A stretch of 64,000 bases of DNA from Reinekea marina. Its GTDB lineage: Bacteria > Pseudomonadota > Gammaproteobacteria > Pseudomonadales > Natronospirillaceae. The DNA lies in NCBI RefSeq assembly GCF_030409715.1, contig NZ_JAUFQI010000001.1, positions 2,902,501 through 2,966,500 on the forward strand, given 5' to 3'. The translations under genes and the position numbers were made by a program. The notes beneath the pieces are model-generated. The model ran no database searches, had not been told where the DNA came from, and saw only the letters and a program-made list of their open reading frames with translations. Below, in pieces: positions 1-8,727 of this stretch. Positions within the stretch are counted from its first letter, which is position 1; each line of letters opens with the position of its first letter.

Positions 1-2
1 AC

Positions 3-155
3 GACGATGTAAACCAACAAATTGAAGCAAACCTATGGCGAGACGTAACTTTGCGAAACGGCCAGAGATTGGAAATTTGGGAGTTTGAACGCTTTAAAGA
101 AAAGGACGACCTTTTTGAAATTCAGGCCCAAACACTCATCAAAACAAATAGCTGA
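3..155 (+). CDS. 3' end of an unidentified protein (partial)
   Basis: An open frame enters from the left edge and ends at TGA 153-155, giving about 50 C-terminal residues that finish ...LIKTNS. It is rich in charged residues with aromatic positions (WEFERF) and has no transmembrane stretch. A GAGGAA ribosome-binding site for the next gene begins right after the stop, so the two genes are probably co-transcribed. I do not recognise the family from this fragment; the start lies outside the window. Confidence 0.6.
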   Translation, partial: DDVNQQIEANLWRDVTLRNGQRLEIWEFERFKEKDDLFEIQAQTLIKTNS

Positions 156-163
156 GGAACAAT

Positions 164-475
164 ATGACGGAACTGTGCAGTATTCATGATATACAAGAAA
201 GTAATTCGAAAGGCTTCGACAGCCCACATGGCGCAATATTTGTGGTGAAAAAAGACGATCAAATTTTTGTTTACAAAAATGAATGCCCTCACCTTGGGGT
301 CAATTTAGAGTTTCAAGAAGACGTATTTTTAGATCAAGACGGAGCCTTAATAGAGTGCTCTACTCACGGCGCATTGTTTGAAATTGAAAGTGGAAACTGT
401 CTAGCAGGACCTTGCCAAGGGGAGCATTTAACCGCCATTCCATTTAAGATAGAAAACGACTTAATACATGTGTGA
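164..475 (+). CDS. Rieske [2Fe-2S] domain protein (soluble ferredoxin type)
   Basis: A 103-residue protein consisting of a single Rieske fold. Both cluster-binding boxes are visible: CPHLG (Cys41, His43) and CSTHG (Cys65, His68), the two-Cys/two-His ligand set of Rieske centres. There is no signal peptide or membrane helix, so it is cytoplasmic, like NirD or dioxygenase-type ferredoxins. A GAGGAA ribosome-binding site precedes the ATG. It follows the truncated upstream gene by 8 bp and is probably co-transcribed with it. No dioxygenase or nitrite reductase is adjacent, so its redox partner is unknown. The fold is secure; the physiological role is not. Confidence 0.88.
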   Translation: MTELCSIHDIQESNSKGFDSPHGAIFVVKKDDQIFVYKNECPHLGVNLEFQEDVFLDQDGALIECSTHGALFEIESGNCLAGPCQGEHLTAIPFKIENDLIHV

Positions 476-680
476 ATAAACGACCAAATAATAAACTCCC
501 ATTTATTATAGTTTGCGCGCAAAGCAATATTACTTAATAAAAGCCTTTCCGTGAATTTCATTCACTAATCATTCAATTAGGTCCTATTTTAGTCGACATC
601 CTCTCTTCTTATTAGTTAAAGTCATTTTGAATCACTAGATTCGACATTTAATAACAACAATTAAGCAAGAGAGGAATACA

Positions 681-2435
681 ATGCAGTTCAACCCTAAAGC
701 GTTAATTTTTGCCCTCATTTTACTTTTTGTGGGCGGTTTCTTAGCTCATCAAGTACAAACGAGCGCTGGCAATGTTAAAGTTAGCCATGTTCGTTTTGCT
801 GGAAATGATGGCGTCATCACTCATGCACGTTTATATGTGCCGAAGGGCGTTTCTAATGAAAACCCGGCACCCGGCATCATCGCAACTCACGGCTACATTA
901 ATTCTAACGAGACACAATCTGGTTTTGCCATTGAGTTCGCTCGTCGTGGTTATGTTGTTCTGGCTCCAGACCAAACTGGCCATGGGTATTCAGACCCTGC
1001 GGCATTCACGAATGGTTTTGGCGGCATTGATACCTTAGCCTACATGAAGACCTTATCTTTTGTAGACCAAGACAATATTGGCCTAGAGGGCCACTCAATG
1101 GGTGGTTGGGCGTCTCTTGTTGCGGCCGGTGTTTACCCTGATGCTTATAAATCGATTGTTATTGAAGGCTCTTCTACAGGCACCTTTGGAGCACCTGAAG
1201 GCACCGCGCAATGGCCACGCAATATTGCGGTCGTATTCTCAAAATACGATGAATTTTCAGCATTGATGTGGGGCGTTGAAGTTCCAACTGAAATAACTAA
1301 AACTGAAAAACTTAAAAAACTTTTCAACACAGAAGAAGATATTGTTCCTAGAAAAATTTATGGCGATATATCTTTAGGTACGGCGCGTGTTCTGCACCAA
1401 CCCGCTGTTACTCACCCTGGTGATCACTTTTCTCATGAGGCTATTGGTTATGCTATCGACTGGTTTGATCAAACCTTAGACGGTGCAAACGCTTTACCCG
1501 CCAGTGATCAAGTGTGGATTTGGAAAGAAATAGGTACCCTTATAGCGCTTTTAGGCATGGTCGTTCTGATTGTCCCTGCGGTCACTGCACTCGCCGAGCG
1601 TTCTCCGTTTAAGTCTTTAACTAATGCTTTACCTAAAGCACATGCCTTACAAGGTGCGGGTTGGTGGGTTGGCGCCATTATATTTACTGCACTCCCTGCA
1701 ATCACATTATTCCCATTTAAGGGCATCAGTGAAGGTCTCGGATGGCAAGCCTCTGCATTGTTTGCACAAAACATCACCACCCAAGTAATGGTTTGGGCGC
1801 TATTAACCGGTTTAATTTCGTTGGTGCTGTTTTCTTTGTGGCACCTATTGGTGAACAAGAAGACGGGGGCCACTGTGGCTAATTATGGCATCACGCTTGG
1901 CCAGAGTTTTAAAGTCGCTCAAGTATTCCGCTCATTTTTACTGGCATTATCGGTCATTGGGGTACTTTACAGTTCATTGCTTTTAGTCGATTTCTTTTTT
2001 GATGTCGATTACCGCATTTGGGTATTTGGCGTTAAGCTATTGAGCCCCCTGCAATTTAAAATTGCACTGTCTTATGTGGTTCCTTTTTGTTTGTTCTTCA
2101 TTGTTGTAGCGGTTGTGTTACATGGCCAACTGCGCCAAAACCACTGGAGCTTTCGTAAAGAGCTCGTGGCAAACTGGTTGTTACTCAGTGTCGGTTATAT
2201 GGTATTACTGACCGTTCAGTACCTACCACTTTTCTTGGGTGGTACTCTGTTTATTGCAGCAGAACCACTTTGGACAATTATTGCCTTCCAGTTTATTCCA
2301 CTCATGGCAATTGCAGCCTTGGTATTCACAGTGGCCTATCGTGTTACAGGCCAAGTCTATACCGGAGCATTCATTAACGGGATGTTTATTACTTGGGTTG
2401 TTGTTGCAAGCCAAGCAACACACTTCGTTTTCTAA
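681..2435 (+). CDS. Alpha/beta hydrolase fused to a polytopic membrane domain
   Basis: 584 residues. An N-terminal hydrophobic segment (about 8-24) anchors an alpha/beta-hydrolase domain (about 40-290) with the nucleophile elbow GHSMGG (Ser139) and a candidate catalytic His in THPGDHFSH. From about residue 290 to the end there are roughly eight hydrophobic helices. The hydrolase part resembles the dienelactone hydrolase/S9-type esterase-peptidase group; the membrane half has no family I can name. An AGAGAGGAA site precedes the ATG, and an intrinsic terminator follows 48 bp after the stop, so it is probably monocistronic. The substrate is unknown. Alternative: a transporter-like protein with an extracytoplasmic hydrolase domain. 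Confidence 0.8.
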   Translation: MQFNPKALIFALILLFVGGFLAHQVQTSAGNVKVSHVRFAGNDGVITHARLYVPKGVSNENPAPGIIATHGYINSNETQSGFAIEFARRGYVVLAPDQTGHGYSDPAAFTNGFGGIDTLAYMKTLSFVDQDNIGLEGHSMGGWASLVAAGVYPDAYKSIVIEGSSTGTFGAPEGTAQWPRNIAVVFSKYDEFSALMWGVEVPTEITKTEKLKKLFNTEEDIVPRKIYGDISLGTARVLHQPAVTHPGDHFSHEAIGYAIDWFDQTLDGANALPASDQVWIWKEIGTLIALLGMVVLIVPAVTALAERSPFKSLTNALPKAHALQGAGWWVGAIIFTALPAITLFPFKGISEGLGWQASALFAQNITTQVMVWALLTGLISLVLFSLWHLLVNKKTGATVANYGITLGQSFKVAQVFRSFLLALSVIGVLYSSLLLVDFFFDVDYRIWVFGVKLLSPLQFKIALSYVVPFCLFFIVVAVVLHGQLRQNHWSFRKELVANWLLLSVGYMVLLTVQYLPLFLGGTLFIAAEPLWTIIAFQFIPLMAIAALVFTVAYRVTGQVYTGAFINGMFITWVVVASQATHFVF

Positions 2436-2482
2436 ACCTGTATAGACTTTTTTAGCCAGATGCATTGGCAACAAACAATAAC

Positions 2483-2509
2483 AAGCCCACTGCTGCGGTG
2501 GGCTTTTTA
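2483..2509 (+). terminator. Intrinsic terminator after the hydrolase gene
   Basis: Inverted repeat AAGCCCAC / GTGGGCTT (2483-2490 and 2498-2505) with a 7-nt loop, running into a T-rich tail, just after the hydrolase stop codon. Confidence 0.8.
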
Positions 2510-2562
2510 TTATCGGATAATTCTTCTGTATACTAAGCGCTCATCTATAAGTGTGCTTTTTC

Positions 2563-4203
2563 ATGTCGTCTCCTACAAAAACTCAGTCTAACGCGGTTAT
2601 TCGTTTAGCCCATCTGCTATTTATTTTTTCTATTGTGCCATTGTTATTTACTGGACTTCGCATTGCAGTTGCCAATGAGCCAGCACTGATTAGACTGGCC
2701 ATGCTTTTACCTCAGGGCGATGTACATACTTGGCATTTTCGATCAGCCTTATTGCTGGCTTTCGCTATTGGGCTTTACATCATGGGCCGAATCAAGCGCC
2801 GTCGGCTCCCTAATTTGAAGCACCCCAGCATTAGCATGATGGCTTTTAATATTACGCATTATTTGGCTTGGGCTTTACTTACGGTAAGTCTAACCACTGG
2901 TGTGCAACTTATTCTAGGTTGGCATTTTTTGCCTGTAGAGTGGACCCTTCGACTCCATTTAATCTCAGCGATTTCAATGGCTGTTTATTTCATCGTGCAC
3001 AGCGCAGTTGCATTTATAGCTTTACCGTGGCGCCAAGTACTGAAAGCGTTCGTAATTTCCGGTCAACGTATTACTTGGGCATGGTTAATATTATTAGGCA
3101 TGACAGTACTCGTAACCTTCAGCGCTTGGCTAATGACTCAACCGAAAACATTAAAAGTTGGCATGACGGATCAATCCATTGAACTCGATGGCGATTTACG
3201 AGAAGCGGCTTGGGCACAGGCTAATACGGTTAGAGTACAAACCTATCAAGGCTATCGCCAGCCAACACAAGGTACTTTAGTTACCATAAAGGCACTACGA
3301 GATAATAAAAATATCTACTTTTATATAAGCTGGCCAGATTCAACCCGAAGCCAAATGCATGTACCACTGATTAAAACAGAAGAAGGTTGGAAGGTAGTTC
3401 AGACCGACCTTAAGCAAGCTAATGAAAATACTTTCTACGAAGACAAGTTAGCCGTTATGTTTACCCAATCTTCAAGCCTCGCTGGCGGCGGTACGGTACA
3501 GTTGGGCGAGCAACCTCTGAAAGATCAGCCCGCGCCGCCAAGTAAGAGGGGCTTACATTACACCACCAATGGCCAAATAGCCGATGTTTGGCACTGGAAG
3601 AGCGTTCGAACCGGGCTTAGCTTGGGTCAGGCTGATGACAACTACTTTGGCCCTCCTTCACCGAGCGACTCTGAGTACAAGCGATACACCGGCGGATACC
3701 AAAAAGACCGAGATGACTGTGAACACCTAGTGCGCTGGGATGGCAGTGATTTCCAAACCAAACCAGAGTGTGGTGGCTACGTTATGAATTGGACTCTGTA
3801 CGATGATGGCATCATTACTCCGCTGCGTTTACCCGCCAATAAAGCGCTGCTTAAAAGGCTTGGCCAAGCTAACTTCGATGCAAACGAATCCGACTTTGGT
3901 TCATGGTGGCTAGATTGGGAAGACACCATTGCCTACCACCCCGATGAAGACAATTATCCATTAAATACGATCATTCCATCGGTGCTGAGCCTAGGACCAT
4001 TTAGCCAAGGTCGTGGTGACGTTGAAGCCGTAGGTTATTGGCGTGATGGCTTATGGCAAGTTGAGCTTAAACGCGCCCTAGATACGGGGTCTGAGTTCGA
4101 CCTTGAGATTACCAACGAGTCTTATTTATGGGTCAGTACTTTTGACCATTCTCAAACCCGGCACTCCTATCATATTAAGCCAGTTCGACTCGAGCTCAAT
4201 TAA
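2563..4203 (+). CDS. Cytochrome b561-like / ethylbenzene dehydrogenase-related heme-binding protein
   Basis: The N-terminal ~210 residues contain five or so hydrophobic helices with several histidines, like a di-heme cytochrome b561/DUF4405 membrane unit. The remainder is an extracytoplasmic domain starting near the IELDGDLREAAW motif, which resembles the heme b-binding gamma subunit of ethylbenzene dehydrogenase (EB_dh). A role in electron transfer at the membrane is likely; the donor is not evident because no molybdopterin subunit is nearby. A GTG at 2551 could also start the frame, but ATG 2563 gives a cleaner N terminus; neither has a clear ribosome-binding site. Its upstream neighbour is separated by a terminator, so it has its own promoter. 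Confidence 0.75.
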   Translation: MSSPTKTQSNAVIRLAHLLFIFSIVPLLFTGLRIAVANEPALIRLAMLLPQGDVHTWHFRSALLLAFAIGLYIMGRIKRRRLPNLKHPSISMMAFNITHYLAWALLTVSLTTGVQLILGWHFLPVEWTLRLHLISAISMAVYFIVHSAVAFIALPWRQVLKAFVISGQRITWAWLILLGMTVLVTFSAWLMTQPKTLKVGMTDQSIELDGDLREAAWAQANTVRVQTYQGYRQPTQGTLVTIKALRDNKNIYFYISWPDSTRSQMHVPLIKTEEGWKVVQTDLKQANENTFYEDKLAVMFTQSSSLAGGGTVQLGEQPLKDQPAPPSKRGLHYTTNGQIADVWHWKSVRTGLSLGQADDNYFGPPSPSDSEYKRYTGGYQKDRDDCEHLVRWDGSDFQTKPECGGYVMNWTLYDDGIITPLRLPANKALLKRLGQANFDANESDFGSWWLDWEDTIAYHPDEDNYPLNTIIPSVLSLGPFSQGRGDVEAVGYWRDGLWQVELKRALDTGSEFDLEITNESYLWVSTFDHSQTRHSYHIKPVRLELN

Positions 4204-4425
4204 CTCAATCGGCATCAAAACATGATGCCTATCTAAAAAATCGAACAAGGTTTTAATTTTTTCATCTTATTCGCTTTCAAGATGGCCTAATTGGTTTAGG
4301 TTGAAGGTATCGTTGTGCGTTTTACTCAGGCGCTCAAACGATCGACGGGTGGCGATTCGGCTGTTCCTCACCTCACTATAAAAAACAGTGCTATCGCATT
4401 GAAAATAATAAAAACGGAGAACAAG

Positions 4426-6324
4426 ATGAAAGCAACTCTCATGGCCTCATTGCTAGGCCTTTCACTAAGTACGGCCGCACTAGCCGAAGATGTGTGGATC
4501 AGCATGGGCGCCGATGGCTACCAGTCTTTAAAAGACCACTACCCGAGCATGATCCAGAAAGAAGCTAAGTTACCCACAACGTTAATGTCAGCCGAGGCTC
4601 CTGCTACCCAATTAATTCTGGTAAAAGAGAGGCATTTATCCATTATTTCAGAGCTAATGCACCACCAACATAATCGCTGTGGTGGCTTTATTGCACATGA
4701 ATCGTTAACAGCTGCTCAAACAGATTTGGTGCAAAACCAAACCATGATGAGCCAAGCTCAGAGCATTGCCGTCAACTACACACTGGATAACGCCGATGTC
4801 GTCAACGCACTGCAACAAACCATGACAGAACCTGGTATTCGTAATACGGTCATCGACTTACAAGCCTTTGTTAATCGCTACTATACCTCGACACATGGTG
4901 TAGACAGTGCGAATTGGCTCCGCGATGAATGGTCTACAATCAGCAATGGTCGTACCGATATTTCAGTCAGTCTTTTTAATCACAGTTGGGCTCAGCCTTC
5001 GGTTATCATGACCATCGAAGGACGCACGAATCCGGATGAAGTCGTTGTTTTAGGAGCGCACTTAGATTCCATTATCTCTGGGGGGATGAGCAATGATACG
5101 CGCGCACCTGGTGCCGATGACGATGCCTCTGGTATTGCGACACTCACCGAGTTGATTCGAACCATTGTCACTACAGATTTCAAACCCAACCGTACCGTTA
5201 AATTAATTGGCTATGCGGCCGAAGAAGTTGGCCTAAGAGGCTCAAAAGCGATCGCAGCTGAACATCGAAGCAATGGCACAAACGTGGTCGGCGTTTTACA
5301 ACTCGACATGACAAATTATCAGGGTTCTAGCCAAGATATTTATATTATTGATGATTACACCAATGCGGCTCAAAATAACTTTTTAGAGCAGCTGGTTACG
5401 GTTTACCAACCTGAATTGTCGGTTGGCCGATCTACTTGCGGCTACGCTTGCTCAGACCACGCCTCTTGGACAAACGAAGGATACCCTGCGTCCTTCCCTT
5501 TTGAGGCGACATTTAACGGTGCAAACCCTCACATTCATACTACAGGCGATACGCTTGATAAAAGTGGTAACCACGCATTCCATGCCTTGAAATTTGGTAA
5601 ATTGGCAGCGGCTTTCGTCGCAGAGCTGGCTAAAGGAAACATGAGCGATACGCCTCCACCTCCCCCTGAACCTGGCACTGAAGTGACGGATAGTTTTTCT
5701 GGCCAGGTAGCTCGAAACCAAGAATTAAACTTCGGCCCTGTATTAGCTGCCGCAAACAGTACAGTAAACGTCGTAATGTCAGGCAACAATGATGCTGATT
5801 TGTACGTTCGAGTTGGAGCTGCGCCAACCACTAGTAATTACGATTGTCGCCCCTATAAAAGTGGTTCCGCTGAAACCTGCACCGTTTCAATTGGCAACAG
5901 TGATGCGAACGTTTATATCATGGCAAGAGGGTACAGCAGCAGTGCATCTAGCTTTAATATAGATGCCACCTATACACCCGCAGGATCAACTCCACCGCCG
6001 CCACCTTCAAACACACCTGTTACTGAAAACTTCACCGGTTCTGTAGGCAAAAGCCAAGAGCAGCACTACGGTCCATTTAGCATCACCTCTGCCAGTCAAT
6101 TCATCGCCCAGATGACTGGGAACAATGATGCCGACCTTTATGTCCGTTTTGGCGCACAACCTACTACTAGCAGCTATGATTGCAGACCCTACAAAAACGG
6201 CAGTACTGAAAGTTGCGATCTAACTTCGGGTGCAAACGATAGCTCGGCATTTGTAATGGTGCGTGGTTACAGTTCTAGCGCTTCAAGCTACAGTTTGAGT
6301 GTTGAATACTTGCCTCAGCCTTAA
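4426..6324 (+). CDS. Secreted M28 family zinc aminopeptidase with two PPC domains
   Basis: About 632 residues. A signal peptide ends near STAALA, followed by a propeptide region and an M28 peptidase core like Vibrio/Aeromonas leucyl aminopeptidase. The two-zinc ligands and general base are visible: GAHLDS (about 212-214), the DDDASG aspartates (about 230), AAEEVG (Glu pair about 266-267), DMTNY, and a late His in HIHTTGD. Two pre-peptidase C-terminal (PPC) domains of about 90 residues follow proline-rich linkers; both carry NNDADLYVR and RGYSSSASS motifs. I prefer ATG 4426 over the in-frame GTG 4315 because the signal peptide then starts the protein. It probably releases amino acids from extracellular peptides. 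A decayed copy of its last ~50 codons lies at 8.6 kb. Confidence 0.92.
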   Translation: MKATLMASLLGLSLSTAALAEDVWISMGADGYQSLKDHYPSMIQKEAKLPTTLMSAEAPATQLILVKERHLSIISELMHHQHNRCGGFIAHESLTAAQTDLVQNQTMMSQAQSIAVNYTLDNADVVNALQQTMTEPGIRNTVIDLQAFVNRYYTSTHGVDSANWLRDEWSTISNGRTDISVSLFNHSWAQPSVIMTIEGRTNPDEVVVLGAHLDSIISGGMSNDTRAPGADDDASGIATLTELIRTIVTTDFKPNRTVKLIGYAAEEVGLRGSKAIAAEHRSNGTNVVGVLQLDMTNYQGSSQDIYIIDDYTNAAQNNFLEQLVTVYQPELSVGRSTCGYACSDHASWTNEGYPASFPFEATFNGANPHIHTTGDTLDKSGNHAFHALKFGKLAAAFVAELAKGNMSDTPPPPPEPGTEVTDSFSGQVARNQELNFGPVLAAANSTVNVVMSGNNDADLYVRVGAAPTTSNYDCRPYKSGSAETCTVSIGNSDANVYIMARGYSSSASSFNIDATYTPAGSTPPPPPSNTPVTENFTGSVGKSQEQHYGPFSITSASQFIAQMTGNNDADLYVRFGAQPTTSSYDCRPYKNGSTESCDLTSGANDSSAFVMVRGYSSSASSYSLSVEYLPQP

Positions 6325-6342
6325 TTATCTACTCCGTAAGAG

Positions 6343-6367
6343 AAAAGACCGCACAAGCGGTCTTTTT
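6343..6367 (+). terminator. Intrinsic terminator after the aminopeptidase gene
   Basis: Perfect 10-bp stem AAAAGACCGC / GCGGTCTTTT (6343-6352 and 6357-6366) with loop ACAA and a following T run. Confidence 0.9.
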
Positions 6368-6567
6368 TTGCACCCTCAATTAAACAACCTGTTTTTGAAT
6401 TGGTCCCAAAACAATGTTGCTTAAAACGGATATCCTGTTCGGTATTGTTACCTTTAGAAGGGGCTCAGCTAGCTCGAACATACAAACCCTCACAAAGTAA
6501 ACGACTAATGGCTTGATATTTGTACTATTCTCGATGACTACCAGCCATCAGAGAAAATAGACAACTC

Positions 6568-7437
6568 ATGAATCTTAACAAAGATAGATTACAAGCTTTT
6601 TATCAGGTGGCTATCGATAAGAACTTCCATAAGGCTGCGGATAACCTCTTTATTACACAATCAGCGCTTTCACAAAGGGTTATGAAACTAGAACAAGAAA
6701 TAGAAGCCACTTTGATAATAAGAGGCAATAACGGTATTACACTGACTTCGGCAGGCGCATTCTTATTCGATTACGTAAGAAATATTGAGAGTTTAGAGAT
6801 CGAAGTCCTCAATCGAATAGCAGGTTATAGCCGTGCGAACGGGCATGGTAATTTGCGCATCGCCGCATACAGCTCTATTTTAAGGTCGGTTGTTATGCCT
6901 GCACTTGCTCCACTAATTGAAAGCTCTAACGGAGTTCATGTTGAATTTTTTAGTCGAGAATTACGTGACCTTCTGCCCATGCTCAAAAGCGGGGAAGTCG
7001 ATTTTATAATTCTCGACCATTTATTAGAGCAAAACAAACTGGTTTGCAGAAAAATAGGCGAGGAATCTTTGATTCATATCAAAAGCAAGCGTAAACGTTC
7101 CAAAGAGGCTTTTTTAGACCATGACTCAGAAGATAAAACTACCTTTCAATTTTTCAAATACCAAAATCTTAAACAAGACAATATTCAACGACGCTTCTAC
7201 AATGACATTTATGGCATCATTGATGGAGTCAAACTCGGTGCTGGCCAGGCAATCGTTTCCAAGCACCTAATAAGCAACTCCGATGACATTGAAGTAGTAC
7301 CATATAACAATAAAGTTTCGAATACTGTTTACCTTTACTATCATGAACACAGATTTTTAACCGACTTTCACCAGCGAATCATCAAAACTATAATAGAAAG
7401 ATCTAAGATTTTTTTGAACCCTGAAATTAATAAATAA
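6568..7437 (+). CDS. LysR-family transcriptional regulator
   Basis: 289 residues. The N-terminal winged helix-turn-helix (about 5-62) shows the LysR pattern, including FITQSALSQRVMKLEQEI, followed by a substrate-binding-like effector domain (about 90-280). The effector domain looks diverged and somewhat short. The converging neighbour on the minus strand is the methanethiol methyltransferase gene, so a regulatory link is possible but the genes do not share a promoter region, which is where LysR proteins usually act. Target and inducer are unknown. No strong ribosome-binding site is seen before the ATG. Confidence 0.85.
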   Translation: MNLNKDRLQAFYQVAIDKNFHKAADNLFITQSALSQRVMKLEQEIEATLIIRGNNGITLTSAGAFLFDYVRNIESLEIEVLNRIAGYSRANGHGNLRIAAYSSILRSVVMPALAPLIESSNGVHVEFFSRELRDLLPMLKSGEVDFIILDHLLEQNKLVCRKIGEESLIHIKSKRKRSKEAFLDHDSEDKTTFQFFKYQNLKQDNIQRRFYNDIYGIIDGVKLGAGQAIVSKHLISNSDDIEVVPYNNKVSNTVYLYYHEHRFLTDFHQRIIKTIIERSKIFLNPEINK

Positions 7438-7440
7438 AAA

Positions 7441-7465
7441 GCCGATAGTTAACAATCGGCTCTTC
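7441..7465. terminator. Terminator between convergent LysR and mddA-like genes
   Basis: Inverted repeat GCCGAT / ATCGGC (7441-7446, 7455-7460) between two convergent genes, preceded by an A run and followed by TCTT, so it may serve both directions, better on the minus strand. Confidence 0.6.
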
Positions 7466-7488
7466 AAATACAGTAATCACTGTAATAT

Positions 7489-8217
7489 TTACCTTCTATT
7501 GGGTAATGGAATAAGCATAGAAACCTTTGATTTATATTTTTTGTATTCTTCTCCATAAACAAAAATTAAATCTTTTTCTTCTAAGTAAATCCCTACTAAC
7601 GTGTAACCTAAGGTTCCAATTGCAAAAACCAAATGCGCTGTCGACATAACAGGGGTAGCCCAAAACGCAACAGTGAAACCAAAGTATATAGGATGCCGGA
7701 CAAATTTATAAAAACCAGGCGTTCTAAACTTACTACTTTCAAAAGTTTTCCCCGTTAAATTAGAATAGGCTTGGCTTAGCCCAAGTAGTTCAAAATGATT
7801 TAACAAAAACGTACTTATCAGTACAAAGGTCCAACCGATCAGTGAGATACCAATTAATACAGACCCTAATGCAGTACCTGAAACATCCCAAATTACGCCT
7901 CCCATCGGACGCCATTGCCAAAAAATTAGCGCAAGTGCAAGGCTTGAAAGGAGCACATAGGTATTTCGCTCAATTTCAGTAGGAATGATTTTTGTCCAGA
8001 ACTTTTTAAAATCGCGGCGCGCCATCACACTGTGCTGTACTGCGAAGACACCCAGCAATAACATATTTATAACTAATGCTATTCCAATAGGTACTTCAGG
8101 TCCGGTATCCATTGACTTTGGTACAACAAAGTTCCCAACAAACCCAATCGCATAAAGAAATGTTAAGAAAAATATCAAATAACAAGTAATGCCATAAATA
8201 AAATATATCAGTCTCAT
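7489..8217 (-). CDS. mddA: MddA-type methanethiol S-methyltransferase (NnrU/ICMT-like membrane protein)
   Basis: 242 residues with about five membrane helices. The C-terminal half carries the isoprenylcysteine methyltransferase-like SAM-binding signature (RTPGFYKFVRHPIYFGF and a late LEEKDL...GEEYKKYKSKV block). The N-terminal half, with YAIGFVGNF, VPKSMDTGP, AVQHSVMARRDFKKFW and FWQWRPM, matches what I know of MddA, the enzyme that makes dimethyl sulfide from methanethiol and S-adenosylmethionine, rather than generic NnrU proteins. Expected location is the inner membrane. It is monocistronic, converging on a LysR gene. The family is sure; the MddA assignment rests on remembered sequence features and would need a phylogeny. 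Confidence 0.78.
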   Translation of the reverse strand: MRLIYFIYGITCYLIFFLTFLYAIGFVGNFVVPKSMDTGPEVPIGIALVINMLLLGVFAVQHSVMARRDFKKFWTKIIPTEIERNTYVLLSSLALALIFWQWRPMGGVIWDVSGTALGSVLIGISLIGWTFVLISTFLLNHFELLGLSQAYSNLTGKTFESSKFRTPGFYKFVRHPIYFGFTVAFWATPVMSTAHLVFAIGTLGYTLVGIYLEEKDLIFVYGEEYKKYKSKVSMLIPLPNRR

Positions 8218-8572
8218 CTTTGTATCCCTTTTAATAGTATAGAGTCAAGTAAACGTATGCAGCCCGATTTGGGTTGCAATAGCCCTCTCACCTTTACATC
8301 ATTAAGTCCATTTTATTCACTTAAACAAAGCTGAAATGCAGCGCGCCTTTACCCTAGAGGATGGCATACAATCTTGTCAATTTATCAATTCTAATCAGCT
8401 AATCAGTATTACTTATCATCTAGCAAGAAACCTTATAGACGTCCAACAAATTAGCGAACGAACAGGATTAAACACAATGACCTATCTACGATATAAAATA
8501 TGCAGGTAATGTTTTTTTTAAGCGTTGGAGATTGAGAGAACTAATAAAATAGATGACATAAGGTAATTATTT
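8218..8572. other. Gene-poor stretch upstream of mddA-like gene
   Basis: No convincing gene apart from a possible 57-codon frame (8336-8509, listed separately). The interval contains the mddA promoter region on the minus strand and is AT-rich. Together with the peptidase-gene relic at 8573-8727 it forms about 500 bp of apparently decaying DNA. Confidence 0.5.
8336..8509 (+). CDS. Possible 57-residue protein or gene remnant
   Basis: ATG 8336 to TAA 8507-8509. The product ends with IDVQQISERTGLNTMTYLRYKI, which reads like a helix-turn-helix of the kind IAERTGLSxxTVxRYL, but is too short to place in a family. There is no clear ribosome-binding site. It lies in a region that also holds a gene fragment, so a remnant of a longer regulator is as likely as a functional small protein, and chance remains possible. 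Confidence 0.22.
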   Translation: MQRAFTLEDGIQSCQFINSNQLISITYHLARNLIDVQQISERTGLNTMTYLRYKICR

Positions 8573-8727
8573 TATGCCATCTTTAAAAAACAATGCCAGT
8601 AGTAATAGATACGGTTTGACTTCTGGAATGAAAAATAGCTCGGCCGTTGAAAGATATGTGGTTACAGTTCTAGTACCTAAAGCTTTAGTTTGAGTGTAGA
8701 AGATATACCTCAGATTCTATACCTTAA
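8573..8727 (+). pseudogene. Decayed duplicate of the 3' end of the M28/PPC aminopeptidase gene
   Basis: Aligns by eye along its whole length with the last ~150 bp of the aminopeptidase gene (about 6175-6324). Shared blocks in the same order include TATG, AGCTCGGC, GTGGTTACAGTTCTAG, AGTTTGAGTGT and CCTCAG..CCTTAA, separated by small indels and substitutions that destroy the reading frame. It encodes what was the last PPC domain end. It ends at the same relative stop and abuts the 3' end of the opposing GGDEF-EAL gene. This is a relic of a former second copy or a partial duplication 2.4 kb away. Confidence 0.8.

Noticed and set aside
4315..4425. GTG start of the aminopeptidase at 4315
   Set aside because: It would place 37 residues before a clear signal peptide; ATG 4426 begins the signal peptide directly.
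5452..5831. Open frames on the minus strand inside the aminopeptidase gene
   Set aside because: They are antisense shadows of a well-supported gene with no family resemblance or ribosome-binding sites.
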